Part shown: piece by piece, positions 21,001 through 31,320 of the stretch | How the letters are laid out: each line of letters opens with the position of its first letter | Position numbering within the stretch: position 1 is the stretch's first letter | DNA from: Tetrapyrgos nigripes | Lineage: Eukaryota; Basidiomycota; Agaricomycetes; Agaricales; Campanellaceae | DNA: 64,000 nucleotides | Direction: 5' to 3' | Assembly: GCA_013368315.1 (NCBI GenBank) | Contig: JAACJM010000087.1 | Location: forward strand, 248,001-312,000 | Notes under the pieces: model-generated | Databases searched by the model: none | The model's input: the letters and a program-made list of their open reading frames with translations, nothing else | Told to the model about the DNA's origin: nothing | Position numbers and translations under genes: made by a program

Positions 21001-24000
21001 ACCATCTGACCTAACTCATCCTTTGTGTTTGTATTATGCTATCTCTGATGAGACTTTTGACCTGAATCTTAATCTTCCTAATGATGAAAGAACTAGGAAA
21101 ATTATTAATAATCCTGTTGCTGGTGCCAAGTTCTTTGATTTTATGGTTCAGATGTTTATCAAGCATATATTAGGAGTTGACACTGACCATGATGGTGTTT
21201 TTGGAAAAACTTCAGGCTATTTTGGCACCATTGAACAGCAAGGAAGATTGACTCTCCATCTTCATATGCTTCTCTGGATTGCAAACAGTCTGTCTCCACA
21301 ACAGATAAGAGATGCTATATTAAAAAATGAAAATGATTTCCAAAGAAGAATAGTTGAGTACTTAGGATCTGTTCATTTTGGAGATTTCATGACTGGCACT
21401 CAGGAAGAAGTTGAACAAAATCTTCAAACTGCCTCAGGAAATGAAGATTATGTTAATCCCTTGTACTCTTTGCCTCAGTGTCCTCCAATAGAGTGTTTAT
21501 GTACCAGCACTGAAAACTGTGAGCCATGTCAGGCCTGGACTGCCAAATATCAGCAAGAAGTGGACGATATTCTAAGCCGAACTCATATACACAAATGCAA
21601 ATCTACCTTAACCAAGCAAGGAACAAGAAAGGTAGGCAAAGATTACCTAGGTTGTCTTGACAATAAATTTGGCACTTGCAAAGCCAGGTTTCCACGAGAA
21701 ACATTTCCAACAACGCAGGTTGATACTGAGACTGGTGCCCTGAGAATGAAAAAGACAGAAGCTTGGATTAACACCTATAACCAAACAGTCACATATCTAC
21801 TCAGATGTAACTCAGATGTCTCTTCATTGCTATCAGGCACAGCAATCAAGGCTGTTGTCTTATATGTGACTGAGTATATTACAAAATGGAATCTGAACAC
21901 TCATGTGATTTTTGAAGTTATTCGTACAATTCTACAAAGGAATGCCGAGATGCTGACTGGTACTTTACCTCGCCATGAAAAGGCAAGAAAAATTATTACA
22001 CAAATTGTCAACTTATTGACAGTCAAGATGGAGCTAGGGGCACCAATGATTGCTTTGTATCTTCTAGATAAACCAGATCATTACACAAGTCATGAGTTCA
22101 AATCATTTTACTGGAAAGACTTTGTCAGTGAAGCTCGTAGATTTTGGCAGGAACCAGATCAGCTGCAGGTTGAAAATAAAAATCATGAAAAAGTAGTTGT
22201 GATCCAACATAATGGTAAGTTAGTAGGCTTTTCCTCAGTTTTTGATTATATATACCGTCCAGAAGCTTTAAGCGAGATGACATTATATGAATGGGTATGC
22301 CAATGTGAACGTGTCAAACTGGCAGCAAATAAAAGAGATGTCAATGACCCTGATGATGAGATCTCAGAACGCTATGATAGTAGTAGTGAAGACTCATCTT
22401 TCTCTGATGAAGAAGATACATATAGACCTCAAAATACATTGAAAAAAAGTTTGGCAAATAAACCTTTGACAAAGAACGTGCTGCCAAAGAAAGGACATCC
22501 TTTTGTGCATGAACATCCCTTAGCTAGCACCCATTACTTGCGCATTCATGATAAGAGAAATATTGTACCTAATTTCATAGGACCTTCACTACCGAGAAGG
22601 AATAAGGGTGACAGGGAATACTACTGTTCAGTCATGTTGACATTTTTCAAACCGTGGAGAACTGGAAAAGATCTCAAGGAGAAAAAGGAGACTTGGGATA
22701 GTGCATTCCTTGACTATCAATTTTCTGCTCAACAAAAATTCTTGATGGATAATTTTGAACTTCGATTTGAATGTTTAGATTCGAGAGATGACTACCATGC
22801 ACAGAGAAAGGCACAGAGTCTAGGAATTGATCCTTCAAAGCTTGAGCCTGACTTTGATGATGGAATTCATTTTGATCCATTTAAATGTTCAGATGACAGT
22901 CTAGGTGTTCGGGAACGACGCAGGCAGTTAGACATGCAAGAGATGACAGATTTACTGGCCAATACGGGATGGACAAATGCAAAGTGTGATTTGAAAAGCC
23001 ATATACCAGCTTCTTTTGATTATCCTTCAATGAGTCCAGCTGCATGGAGGTTGGAAATTGCAAAAATGAAGTCAAATGTGATAACAAATAAACTGAAGGA
23101 AAACAAAGACCAGCAATACAACTTTCCTAATAAATATCCTGACCAGGTAGAAGTCCTTGATCAACATATGCTTGAAGAGAAACTTCGAAGCAATCAGACT
23201 CAAAAACTTATAGATGATTTATGTCTTGAATTTAGTTTGAATCTAGAGCAAGAACGGGCGTTTCGTATTGTTGCAAACCATGCAGTTAGTTCTATTTCAG
23301 ACCAGTTAAAGATGTATATAGGTGGCATGGCAGGTACTGGTAAAAGTCAAGTGCTGAAAACTCTGAGAGAATTTTTCAAGAGAAGGCTTCAGAGCCAACG
23401 CATGATAGTAGTTGCACCAACTGGCACAGCAGCTGCTTTGCTTCAAGGTTCCACTTATCACTCTGTGTTTGGTATTAATTCATCAGAGGAAGGCGAGTTT
23501 TGGAAGATGTCTGCATCACAGATTTGTTCCAGACTTAGTGGAGTAGATTATGTATTTTTAGATGAAGTTTCAATGCTTTCTTGTAAAGACATGTATAAAA
23601 TCAGTGCTAAAATTGCTTCTGCCTTGAATCGCCCTCTGCTTCCATTTGGTGGCATGAACATGATATTTGCTGGTGATTTTGCTCAATTGCCTCCAGCTAT
23701 GGGTGGTGAAAATGTATCACTGTATAGCCATACCATAGGAACCAGTTCATCAGACCAACATGCTAGTATTGGGAAATATTTATGGCATCAAATCAACACT
23801 GTAGTGCTCCTGAGAAAAAACTGTCGGCAGACCGGAAGTTCTATCAGAGATGTAAAATTTCGTCAAGCTTTAGAAAATATGAGATATAAACAGTGCACTG
23901 CAGAGGATATTACTTTGTTGCGGTCTTTGATCTCAGATCCTTCCAATGAATCTCGTTCTATTGATAACCCTCGTTTCCAGAACACTTCAATTATTTTGAC

Positions 24001-25900
24001 TTACAATAAACATAAAGACGTAGCTAATGAACTAGGAACTAAACGGTTTGCAGCAGAGACTGGTCAAATGCTTGCACACTTTTTCTCTGAAGATGAGGAA
24101 GTTGTTTTTGATGAACTTCCCTCAAAAACTCATGATCGAAAACGTAAACGGAGAAAGGCTACAAAGCACAAAATCAATGATGAAGTACAGCAGCAGCTCT
24201 GGAAACAGTCACCTTCTACCAACAATATGCAGATTCCTGCAACTCTATCTTTATGCAAAGGACTACCTGTAATGATCCGCTTCAATGGCGCAACTGAGCT
24301 CTGTATAACCAAGGGTCAAGAAGGCACTGTTCATGGCTGGCAAGCTGGTAAAGGAAGGCATGGTCAACTAGTTCTCAAAGTGCTATATGTTAAATTGGAA
24401 AAGCCCTCAACAGATGTCCAGTTCAAAGACCTTCCTCTCAATGTTGTTCCTATTACCCCAAATACAAGGCGTATTAACTGTAAACTACCTGATGACCGAA
24501 TCATTCAGATCTCCCGGACTCAGGTAGAAGTTCTGCCTAACTTTGCAATGACTGATTTTGCCTCCCAAGGAAAAACACGAGACCCTAACGTAGTAGATAT
24601 ATATAACAGTCGTGATTTCCGAGCCATTTATACTGCGTTATCAAGAAGTTCCAGTGCAGATGGCACCATAATTCTACAAGGTTTTAATGTTAATCATATT
24701 ACTGGTGGTGTGAAGGATAAAGGTGGATATCGTCAGGAACTGAGGGAGTTGGAAATTCTAAATGATATCACTAAGTTGCGCGAAAATCGCAAATTACCAC
24801 CTTCAATTATTGGAGACCTCAGAGGATCATTGATACAACAATATAGGTCACACTTTGGTAAGAGCCATACACCTGATGAGCTTCATGAGAGTCTAGTATG
24901 GGACACAAATGAGAAGTTTGAATCCACATTACACAAGGATATTTCATGGAAAATCCTAGAAAAAGAAAATACACCACCAGTGAAGAAGACCTTAGGAAAC
25001 TTTGTTCCTATTGAGCACCCTAGTCTACATTCAAGTCCTACTCCTTCAGAAGAAACTATTCATCCAACATCACATAACTCTGACAGACTTATTGTAACTT
25101 GTGATTATCCAACTTTGAAATGGTCTGCAAACAGTTGTGCATATGACTCTGCTCTCATGCTTCTTTATCATTTGTTCAGAACAGAAAGAGCAGCTTTTCT
25201 TGCTGAAAGTGATAATTTCTCCTCAATTTTAATGAATGAGCTTTCAGCCACGTTCCAGTCAAACTCATCAAACTACGCTGATATCAGAGATCAAATACGA
25301 AGAGAGCTTTCTATTCTTGATCCTGATGCTTTTCCTGCTGGGGCCTATGCAGACACAAGTGATGTCTTGCATGAGTTGATGCGTTCAGTCAGTCCCACCA
25401 CTAAGAGAACAGTTGTCTGCTATAACAGCCACTTCTCACTTCGAGAGAGGACACAACACAATCTTCTGTTGACTCGGTCAACTGGTAGTTATCAGTCAAC
25501 TCAAGATTGTGTGTCTCATTTTGTGGAACCTTGGGCTGATCAATGTCCCTCTTGCCACTCAGACATGCTTCGAAAATACACATTCCAAAGATTCCCCAAA
25601 TTTTTCCTAATGTCAATACCTTACGAGTGCGATATGGAGATTCAGAATATCATACATGTGCCTCAAGGAGCTGAGTCAAGACAGTATCACATAAATGGAA
25701 TTATTTATTTTGGAAATGATCACTTTATCACTAGAATGTTTGATGGTGCCAATGAATGGGTCTACGACGGCATTGGAACTGGTATACCGACAAAATTATC
25801 TCCAGATTTCCAAGCTCACAGCAACGCTCTAGAATTCTTTGCGCATAAGAAGGCTGTAGTGGTCCTTTATGTCTGTAGTGAAAATGAGAATATAGTTTAA
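18014..25900 (+). CDS. Helitron Rep/PIF1-helicase protein with C-terminal cysteine-protease-like domain
   Basis: This intronless 2628-residue frame encodes the rolling-circle transposase of a Helitron. In order: a hydrophobic N-terminal stretch (FCATLLALLLTALGYG, residues 35-51); seven 13-residue repeats (SGSMPFGPMPSK type, about 75-165); a Cys-rich region (CAVCG, CTDC, LANGFWLGNIP, about 545-680); the Helitron-like N domain with HUH pair H1082/H1084 (LTLHLHMLLWI); and catalytic tyrosines Y1284 and Y1288 (YVTEYITK). Then comes a PIF1-type helicase with Walker A GGMAGTGKSQ (about 1770), DEVSML, GDFAQLPP, RKNCRQTG, and TALSRSSSADGT near the end. After the helicase, residues 2370-2620 form a protease-like domain with C2375 (WSANSCAYDSA), H2570 (GNDHFITRMF) and D2585 (WVYDGIG), resembling papain-fold deubiquitinase types. 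All key residues are present, so the protein may be active. The true start could be Met27 (18092) just before the hydrophobic stretch. Confidence 0.92.
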   Translation: MPISCFIECRGCREARGSFRLSFHTIMYPLNTYTVFCATLLALLLTALGYGNLFRSSVDYDRYSGSNLSAIQFLYNGSTPFGPMPSKYSGSMPFGPMPSKYSGSTPFDPVPSKDNSSTLYDPASFQYNGSMPYGLMPYQYYDSTLYGSTSLDYNSSKLSHPFNLQNDCSLISSRKANVLISSYVYRSTFRVRMHFIASGDLVFFFRFVVNQPLRHTIIDQVLGHVKHFMIFVQRSYTAYGLVDDTFYLITPDNSVLACFRQSVAATSRLTHLFLLRSLFYRHDFLARLKSISACTTSCLLGQYWEDLTFNFIGYRLLSNSTNLCSPWQFQASCNIDMCLQSRAILCKYAIISLANIAHYHSLLHLLDFLVHLRPELTVSQSESEKSYHRSLLGGGKGAAPTCLFSDLERYLLFPCSINNPGSTMYRFHSFSESVSSSAANPLLLYAFVPPTKLCQSLTFRSLRQLARFHNVQFSNTVKSQVQGLLSDHVCDSECTSPVAIFEPIDPVQVKPLASFPPLPPSENLMKKIIHDWCADFSRSAVEEGGCAVCGQLKLMSTLLPIKQVKKLLNVLRVTGVTRKERQTSSDEITGVSGAVIDDSCSRVCTDCRVSLRDGKIPRISLANGFWLGNIPPQLQCLNFVEKLLVQKVRTNCCFVRVSSGMRKMISHVIAFDSPVMKVYDVLPPPPEDLDEVLAIMFTGPCKPTEKDYKRTPMLVRRKQVFEALTWLRLNHPAYEDVKISMDNLNKYPEDTPPVTVAFKEMQSEGNRIPEATSIHDNELEIGTELGSVPFVVHGITGEQLQNTSVELQKAKALAYLKSQGKFLAVGHSEKSSTVFNNPLLYPSIFPWLFPYGMGSIGMTTLKSFSEKSHKKYFMNYHDQRFQSDPLFSFVAFSHEQVKKTTSNGFALTQKESFSAIADRILNLNPHVLNTLIDKLSKGGIVRPETEEEKLCYEVIQDLDHVGGTVKGSMSSKKFLRTELWSLISYLGAPSWYITFAPSDLTHPLCLYYAISDETFDLNLNLPNDERTRKIINNPVAGAKFFDFMVQMFIKHILGVDTDHDGVFGKTSGYFGTIEQQGRLTLHLHMLLWIANSLSPQQIRDAILKNENDFQRRIVEYLGSVHFGDFMTGTQEEVEQNLQTASGNEDYVNPLYSLPQCPPIECLCTSTENCEPCQAWTAKYQQEVDDILSRTHIHKCKSTLTKQGTRKVGKDYLGCLDNKFGTCKARFPRETFPTTQVDTETGALRMKKTEAWINTYNQTVTYLLRCNSDVSSLLSGTAIKAVVLYVTEYITKWNLNTHVIFEVIRTILQRNAEMLTGTLPRHEKARKIITQIVNLLTVKMELGAPMIALYLLDKPDHYTSHEFKSFYWKDFVSEARRFWQEPDQLQVENKNHEKVVVIQHNGKLVGFSSVFDYIYRPEALSEMTLYEWVCQCERVKLAANKRDVNDPDDEISERYDSSSEDSSFSDEEDTYRPQNTLKKSLANKPLTKNVLPKKGHPFVHEHPLASTHYLRIHDKRNIVPNFIGPSLPRRNKGDREYYCSVMLTFFKPWRTGKDLKEKKETWDSAFLDYQFSAQQKFLMDNFELRFECLDSRDDYHAQRKAQSLGIDPSKLEPDFDDGIHFDPFKCSDDSLGVRERRRQLDMQEMTDLLANTGWTNAKCDLKSHIPASFDYPSMSPAAWRLEIAKMKSNVITNKLKENKDQQYNFPNKYPDQVEVLDQHMLEEKLRSNQTQKLIDDLCLEFSLNLEQERAFRIVANHAVSSISDQLKMYIGGMAGTGKSQVLKTLREFFKRRLQSQRMIVVAPTGTAAALLQGSTYHSVFGINSSEEGEFWKMSASQICSRLSGVDYVFLDEVSMLSCKDMYKISAKIASALNRPLLPFGGMNMIFAGDFAQLPPAMGGENVSLYSHTIGTSSSDQHASIGKYLWHQINTVVLLRKNCRQTGSSIRDVKFRQALENMRYKQCTAEDITLLRSLISDPSNESRSIDNPRFQNTSIILTYNKHKDVANELGTKRFAAETGQMLAHFFSEDEEVVFDELPSKTHDRKRKRRKATKHKINDEVQQQLWKQSPSTNNMQIPATLSLCKGLPVMIRFNGATELCITKGQEGTVHGWQAGKGRHGQLVLKVLYVKLEKPSTDVQFKDLPLNVVPITPNTRRINCKLPDDRIIQISRTQVEVLPNFAMTDFASQGKTRDPNVVDIYNSRDFRAIYTALSRSSSADGTIILQGFNVNHITGGVKDKGGYRQELRELEILNDITKLRENRKLPPSIIGDLRGSLIQQYRSHFGKSHTPDELHESLVWDTNEKFESTLHKDISWKILEKENTPPVKKTLGNFVPIEHPSLHSSPTPSEETIHPTSHNSDRLIVTCDYPTLKWSANSCAYDSALMLLYHLFRTERAAFLAESDNFSSILMNELSATFQSNSSNYADIRDQIRRELSILDPDAFPAGAYADTSDVLHELMRSVSPTTKRTVVCYNSHFSLRERTQHNLLLTRSTGSYQSTQDCVSHFVEPWADQCPSCHSDMLRKYTFQRFPKFFLMSIPYECDMEIQNIIHVPQGAESRQYHINGIIYFGNDHFITRMFDGANEWVYDGIGTGIPTKLSPDFQAHSNALEFFAHKKAVVVLYVCSENENIV
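18225..18495 (+). repeat. 39-bp tandem repeat inside the Helitron ORF
   Basis: About seven units of 39 bp, each encoding 13 residues of the type Y-S-G-S-x-P-F-G-P-M-P-S-K. The first three are nearly identical at DNA level and later ones are progressively diverged. The units stay in frame. The second Helitron has no obvious equivalent, so the repeat is specific to this lineage. Confidence 0.8.
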
Positions 25901-25942
25901 TTTTTATTGAATAATTAACCGAGGCTGAACCCTGCGGCCTCG

Positions 25943-25988
25943 TACTCGCCATGCGGAGCGTTGGCCCACACCCCTTTCATATTTGTAT
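25943..25988 (-). pseudogene. Short hAT N-terminal relic
   Basis: Read on the minus strand this gives MKGVWANAPHGEYEAAG. It is similar to MKGLWANAVRGENEAV within the relic at 31321-31518. Only about 45 bp are recognisable, directly downstream of the Helitron stop codon. Confidence 0.4.
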
Positions 25989-25991
25989 GTC

Positions 25992-26800
25992 TGCAATTTT
26001 AAAGTTTATGTACTCAACTCATTACAGGCTAAACCAATTGGCAATGAAGAATGTGGTATGTACAATATACATTTGCTCAATGAATGGCCCTTTCCATGCA
26101 AGTAACTTAATATAAAATGAAGTGTAGTGAAGTTGACTAGACTGGAATAAGGACAGTCATACCCAAAATGGAAAGTCAAGCTACCCTCGGGCTACTATAC
26201 TCAAGCTATACTCAAGCTATACTCAAGCCACACTCAAGCCACACCCAGGCCACACAGGCCACCTCAAGCCACACTCAAGCCACGCTCATCAAGCCACCTC
26301 AAGCTACACTTAAGCTACTCAAGCTGCTCTCAAGCTACCCCAAGCTACTCTCAAGCTTCCACCAGCTACTTTATATGCCCCTAAAATGCCTTTGATGTGC
26401 CCTAAATCCTCTTGAATATGTCTAGACTATTTTTTGACTGGTAAAATGACTGGCATTGCCTTTGTATACTAAAACCTCACTCATAGGATCTGCCTGTTCT
26501 CTCCGGGTCACCATATTCACAAGGCAAGCTGTCTAACACAGTTAGAAAAATCTAGCAAAGACTTGCACAAAATGAGACTGCAATTTTAAAGTGTATGTAA
26601 TTGACTCTGTAGAAGCTAAATCAATTTCCAATGAGACATGTGGTGTGTAAAATGTACATCTCCTTGATGAATGGCCCTTCAAATGTGAGTAACTTGTTGT
26701 GAAACGAAGTGTAGTGAAGTTGATTACAGTAGCATAAGCACAGCCACACCCAAAAAGGAGAGTCAAGCTACACCCAAAAAGGAGAGTCAAGCTACACTCA
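25992..26800. repeat. Two diverged direct repeats around a CAAGCTAC-rich block
   Basis: A segment of about 210 bp starting tgcaattttaaag at 25992 recurs at 26579 with roughly three-quarters identity by eye; each ends in gtcaagctac. Between and after them lies low-complexity sequence built from caagctac, caagccac and cactcaag words (26165-26380 and 26765-26840). No coding frame is credible. Confidence 0.7.
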
Positions 26801-26840
26801 AGCTACTACTCAAGCTCGGGTAGCTTGAGTAGTAGCTTGA
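26798..26840. repeat. 19-bp perfect hairpin at a repeat/Gypsy junction
   Basis: tcaagctactactcaagct (26798-26816) and its exact reverse complement (26822-26840) are separated by five bases, cgggt. The hairpin sits exactly where the CAAGCTAC repeat meets the truncated end of the Gypsy fragment. Confidence 0.9.
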
Positions 26841-26843
26841 AAA

Positions 26844-28550
26844 ACCAGATGCCCGTTCTCGCAGTCTTGGTATGTCCTCGTCAGTGAATTTCCCGTGTTC
26901 CGTGAAAGCGGATTCTGTTTCCAGACGAGCACTGAATAAATCTGCACTTGCTTGTAGAGCTTCATCAACAGAGGGTTTTTCCTGTGCATTTCCGTGAGAT
27001 TTAATATTGAGATCAGGGCACTTGGCATTCGTAAATTCCTGTACAAGTTCATCTACCTCGTGAAGGTTTTTATTAAAAGAAGGGTCAGCATAATTTCCTG
27101 TAGTCACTTGGTCAATAATATGTATCAGATCGTCAACTGATACAGCATCATACAGGTCGAGTAAGACTGGTAAATGTCTATTTAGTCCAACTCGGGCATT
27201 TTCATTGTCCTGATCGATTACTTCAATAGTTACATTGGATTTCCATGGAGGCGATACACGATCAGTTTTGGCAAGGTTATGGCTACCATATAGTCAATGT
27301 TGGACCTTTTCCTTAGATTTGCCTTTCAGATTCAATTTAGAAGGTGTTATCACACCATACTTTCTAGGGCGTTTTCGTACTTCAATCTTTTCACAATCCT
27401 TCGGTTGGACATTTAATGAGATATTCTTCGCATATCGTCGGGTGAGTTCCTGTACTTCTTCTTTTTCTGACAGAGTCGGTATGGGGATGCCTTTCAATTG
27501 CACTGTGTCGTCCTCGAAATGCAGAGATAATCCATGTTTTCCCATGAAGACTGTTCCCAGAATGACATCATAACGGTCAATATTCGCAATATCAAAATAG
27601 TCCTTGGAAGATACTATGTCATTAGCAGATTTAAAGGTGTATGGGGATGTACACCCATAAGTAATTCGTGAGCGGCTTCCCTTAGTACCCAACTGAAGGG
27701 TTACTGGGTTTTCTAGCTGGAAAATGCGTAGCTTTGCATTCCGGGCAAAGTCAGGGCTGATCGCATCAGATGTACTTCCTGAATCAAATAAAGCGAATGC
27801 TTGTACACCATTAAATTCCACGAATGCAGCCAAGCATCGATTCTCTTCACTGGTACGTATGGGCCTTTTCCCTGTACGAGGTGCCTTTTTGGGTTCAGGT
27901 TTCAATGATGGGTATACTTCATTCTCTTTAGTAACCTTCATTGCTCGTAAGTATTCTCCAAAGTCCAATCGGAGCACACTTTCCGGTTCGCTTTCGCTTT
28001 CAGAGTCAGGGCCTTCATACTCATCATCACTTGACTCGGAGGATGAGACAGAGTGTAGATCTGGGCAAGTATCATAGCTAGATACCGACTCAGAATCATG
28101 ATTCGCACAGATGGTACCCATGTGTTCATACAACGGTGATTTTTCCTGAGGGCTATCGTCATTATATTCCTCTCGCATGAATCCAGTGCGTTCATTATCT
28201 AGATAATTCTCATCAGCGGCATCACTTGTCCATTGAGAACGTCCCCAAGGTCCATGATCGCTGGAATCCTGGGCATCGTTCCTGTCTGAGTCAGATGATT
28301 CTCTATTGTAACGATCCCATACATGCTGGTCACTAGAGTCTGAGTCGTTGGTGGATGATTCTGAATTCTTCGGTGAATTTTCTACCTCAACCATCTTGAA
28401 TAGTCGTGAGTTCTGATCACCTTCCTCTTCGACCATTCGGAAAAGACGGCCATTATTTGGTTTCTGGTTCCTGTCTCGTTGAGCGTTGTCATTCCTATCA
28501 TTTCTATTAGCATATTGATAAGGTTTTCGGTCCCTATGCTGTTTGTCTCA
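26844..28550 (-). pseudogene. Gypsy-type retrotransposon fragment: gag C-terminus and aspartic protease
   Basis: The minus-strand frame begins near 28550 in an Asn/Arg-rich gag tail (NGRLFRMVEEEGDQ), passes an acidic Ser/Asp-rich linker, and contains a retropepsin domain. The active site is ALFDSGSTSDAISPDF and the flap-side motif is DVILGTVFMGKHGL. After the domain comes KYGVITPSKLNL and then a TGA at 27294-27296; the same frame continues downstream (WKSNVTIEVIDQDNENARVG, HEVDELVQEF). Sequence typical of the start of reverse transcriptase is missing because the copy ends at about 26844. There is no capsid region, RT, RNase H, integrase or LTR here, so this is an internal fragment that cannot move on its own. 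It abuts and truncates the hAT pseudogene upstream. Confidence 0.85.
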
Positions 28551-28554
28551 AAAG

Positions 28555-30802
28555 TGTTTGCCCTGGATTCTGACCCAAACCTCTCAAGACACTTGTAAGG
28601 GTTTAGAATCAATGCCACGATCATCAGGGGCTGATTGAAAGTTTTCCATTGACGTTCGAGACGTTTGCACATCTCTGATGATAACCGACGGTTTGCATGG
28701 TTTTAAAATAGAGAAACATACCAACAAAAGCCAAGAGTACAACATCTGGTCGTGCATCATCACTCTGGCAAATGTTAGTTGCATAGGCAATTGGCTCGAT
28801 GTCGTCAAGAAGGTCAGAAAGACGTCGCCAAAAGTTCAGGTCTTCAAGTAAACCCAGCTGTTCCTCCGCTGCTGATCTCAAAGCTGTGATTTCAGCATTG
28901 CTCTTTGATGCGGTGGCTCCTATGTGGGCTGCGATAATTGCATCATGATTATTGAATGCTGTTTTGTGAAGGATTTGCTGTAGCTCTTGAAGACGATGGA
29001 ATGCAGCCTGGTGAGTTGTCCAACATGTCATATTTGCAGTAGCATAAGCCAGAGCACTCTGGTTTTGTGCTATCTGGCCTTCATCAAAGATCTTGCGAAC
29101 AGGACCATGGTTGTTGAGCCATCCAATGGCACCTGTTGCTTCCTCGGCAGTTTGATTTCCAGCAGCATGTATTTGGAAGTAGTCCACGAGAACGAGCTGT
29201 CCCTGTCAAGTCACGGCGATCAAAAGTCTAAGTTACGAGGCCTTTAGGCTGAGTTAACTTAGGTCGACCTCGAAAAATTTTCCACGGGTTCAGTCTCCCA
29301 CCCCTAGGCCGGTCTCTACCCTTCCCGACAACCGAAAAGTCTAGACTCGGTCTGGACCGGGTCCAAGGACTGTTGACGTTGACGACCACGACGTCATGCT
29401 GCAGCTGATGCCATTAACGCTCTCTCTCAGAAACGAAGTGGGCGTAGTTCTCTTCGTCTTCCCTTTTTCATCAATTTTCATTGTAATTGGAGTTTTGGAC
29501 GGGTTTCATGGTTTGGTCAGGCTCTGGTTATCTGGTTAGAGATATGGCCTGTGATAGAGTTAGGAAAAGGACGATTAGCGTGCATGATAAATTAGAATGA
29601 GATAGAAAAAATAGTAATCGGGTTTGCCAGCTTCGCTGGACATGGATCGTCCCTCCTCCCTATTCATTTATTCCTTCATATGCCAATCATCCTTTCTATT
29701 TCCGTTTAGTGACGCGTCTATGGATTTGGGAGAGATCGGAAGGTATGCGAAGATCACTACGGTATACCGGAAGCTGAGTTTGGAGGGACAGATTCAGTAT
29801 GTTGCCTATTCCTTAGTAGCGATGACCTTTTTTTGGTCATATTATCTTGGGCCTCGTAATTTGCCATGCGAAGCAGTGGCATCTTTCCCCAGTTTGACGT
29901 GTGAAGAGGAAGCATACCTAGTGGGCACCGCACGGGAACACAAATAGCCACGGTCTTGTCTTCCCAAGTAACTCCCTTCCTGCCCTGCTCCCTCCATCGT
30001 TGTCTGTGCCCACAGCGACAGCTCTACAAGTGTAATCTTTGTCTACGCCATCCACCATCTTTTCAAATGCCTCACACATTGATTGTCCGTCTTTCTTGTC
30101 CGCAGTTATGTCAAGAAGGTCAATTAGGTGGGGCTGTTTCACCTTGTCTTCAGCCTGAAAATCGTTTAATTTGCGTTTTTGCTCACCTTCAGCTTTGCAG
30201 AGACACTTATCCCAGTGATGGAATTCTTCGATATGCCATTGACGCCGTCAGATCTGAGGGAAAACATGAGTACTACAATCCAGTTCGTAAATCATTGATA
30301 CTCACGTTACAGTCACTTTCTGGTCTTTTAGCTCTTCCTTCATCTCATTCTCAACTCGCTCAAACTACTTGTTCAAAACCTGACCCCTCAAAACCTTGCT
30401 TGAGGGAATCACATCTCCCGCCACTGACCAAAACATCAGGAAAAGCTTGATGACCTCTGGATCGTCAATCCATTCAAAGGATATGCTTGCAGATGCAGAT
30501 GCCCATAGAAATTGGGCGTGTATAAGCTTCTTTTGCTCTTCGGTGAATGGTATGCTGATTCCCTTGAGCACCTTCAGCTGTGATTGATGGGTTTTGACAC
30601 GGTCAATAACTTTTCGCTTTTTTGAAGGTGCTGGACCCGTATTAGTGTTATCTTCCTTGTCTGCCTCTCCACTGCTCTCTTGTGACCTATTCCCCTTTCT
30701 TTTCTTCTTCTGGTCTCCCTTCCGTATATCCTGAGCAGCTTTTCTCGCCTTCTCACTCAAATTGCGACAAGGTTTTGTGCCTCCAAGTATGTGAGCAACC
30801 AT
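28555..30802 (-). pseudogene. hAT transposase pseudogene, interrupted and 3'-truncated
   Basis: Minus-strand exons can be followed. 30802-30306 starts MVAHILGGTKPC, a BED-like beginning, then reads LIHAQFLWASASASISFEW and PEVIKLF, with an in-frame TAG at 30365-30367. 30253-30187 reads SDGVNGISKNSITGI. 30154-29918 reads AVAVGTDNDGGSRAGRELL and KTRPWLFVFPCGAH, the RNase-H-fold hallmark of hAT transposases. About 725 bp of foreign sequence follow, and coding resumes at about 29195 with QLVLVDYFQIHAAG. It continues through FWRRLSDLLDDIEP to an intron (28722-28676) and RLERQWKTFNQPL, LNPYKC. It stops at the Gypsy junction at about 28555, so the C-terminal hAT dimerisation domain is lost. The element is inactive: one stop, one insertion, one truncation. 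Confidence 0.82.
29195..29916. mobile_element. Insertion inside the hAT pseudogene
   Basis: About 720 bp separate two adjoining parts of the hAT coding sequence. Near its ends lie TTACGAGGCC (29233-29242) and its reverse complement GGCCTCGTAA (29850-29859), in inverted orientation. The left part (29225-29400) resembles 52440-52640 on the other strand and part of 32850-33090 (cttcccgaca, cggtctggacc, gacgaccacgacgtc). The right part matches the 34437 element terminus. No coding region is seen. It is probably a non-autonomous DNA element or a composite of two; a target duplication could not be fixed. Confidence 0.55.
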
Positions 30803-31320
30803 AGCCGATCCTGCTTGTGGCTATGTTTAAACGGTCCCGTCTATCCGTCCGATAAACGGGTTGGACCGAATTTATCCATGTGGCTGTGTTAATACCTTTC
30901 CTTCCATGAAACGTATATAAGCCCGTTCTCCTTATTGAGAGCTAACATGCCACTTTTCGCCTGCTCATTCCAATATCTTCCTCCGTTGATGCACCAGGGA
31001 CTCCAGTAACGCGTTATGTCCACTCATTCACAGAGCTGCTTCGAATTTTTTGTCCGTCTCCCAGTGCGTTGCATTTTTCTCCATTTCATGTAATTCAATA
31101 CCTTCCTCGGTTCCAGCTGCCAAAGCTGCTTTGACTCTTCAAGGTATCCTTCAAAGCCAGTGCTTCAACAGGTGCATCTATATATCTTTTAGTGCCTGTT
31201 CTCTCGTGGCTTAAATGATGTCTCCTCTCATCTCTCATACTTATATCAATTATTCTCTAAAGGTAGCACTTCACTGCCTTTCTCTATCTCTTCTCATTGT
31301 ATCATACAAGTGAGTGGCAT
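30803..31320. other. Spacer, no gene supported
   Basis: This lies upstream of the hAT pseudogene and may hold its promoter and left terminus. I could not identify a TIR or a target duplication. Confidence 0.35.

Noticed and set aside
25920..25942. cgaggc...gcctcg hairpin after the Helitron stop, considered as the Helitron 3' terminal hairpin
   Set aside because: The stem is only 6 bp, no CTRR end follows at the expected distance, and the right part overlaps a hAT-like coding relic, so it may be chance.
25936..25945. ggcctcgtac as a further member of the GGCCTCGTAA terminus family
   Set aside because: It lies inside the hAT-like relic and lacks the longer shared flank; treated as coincidence.
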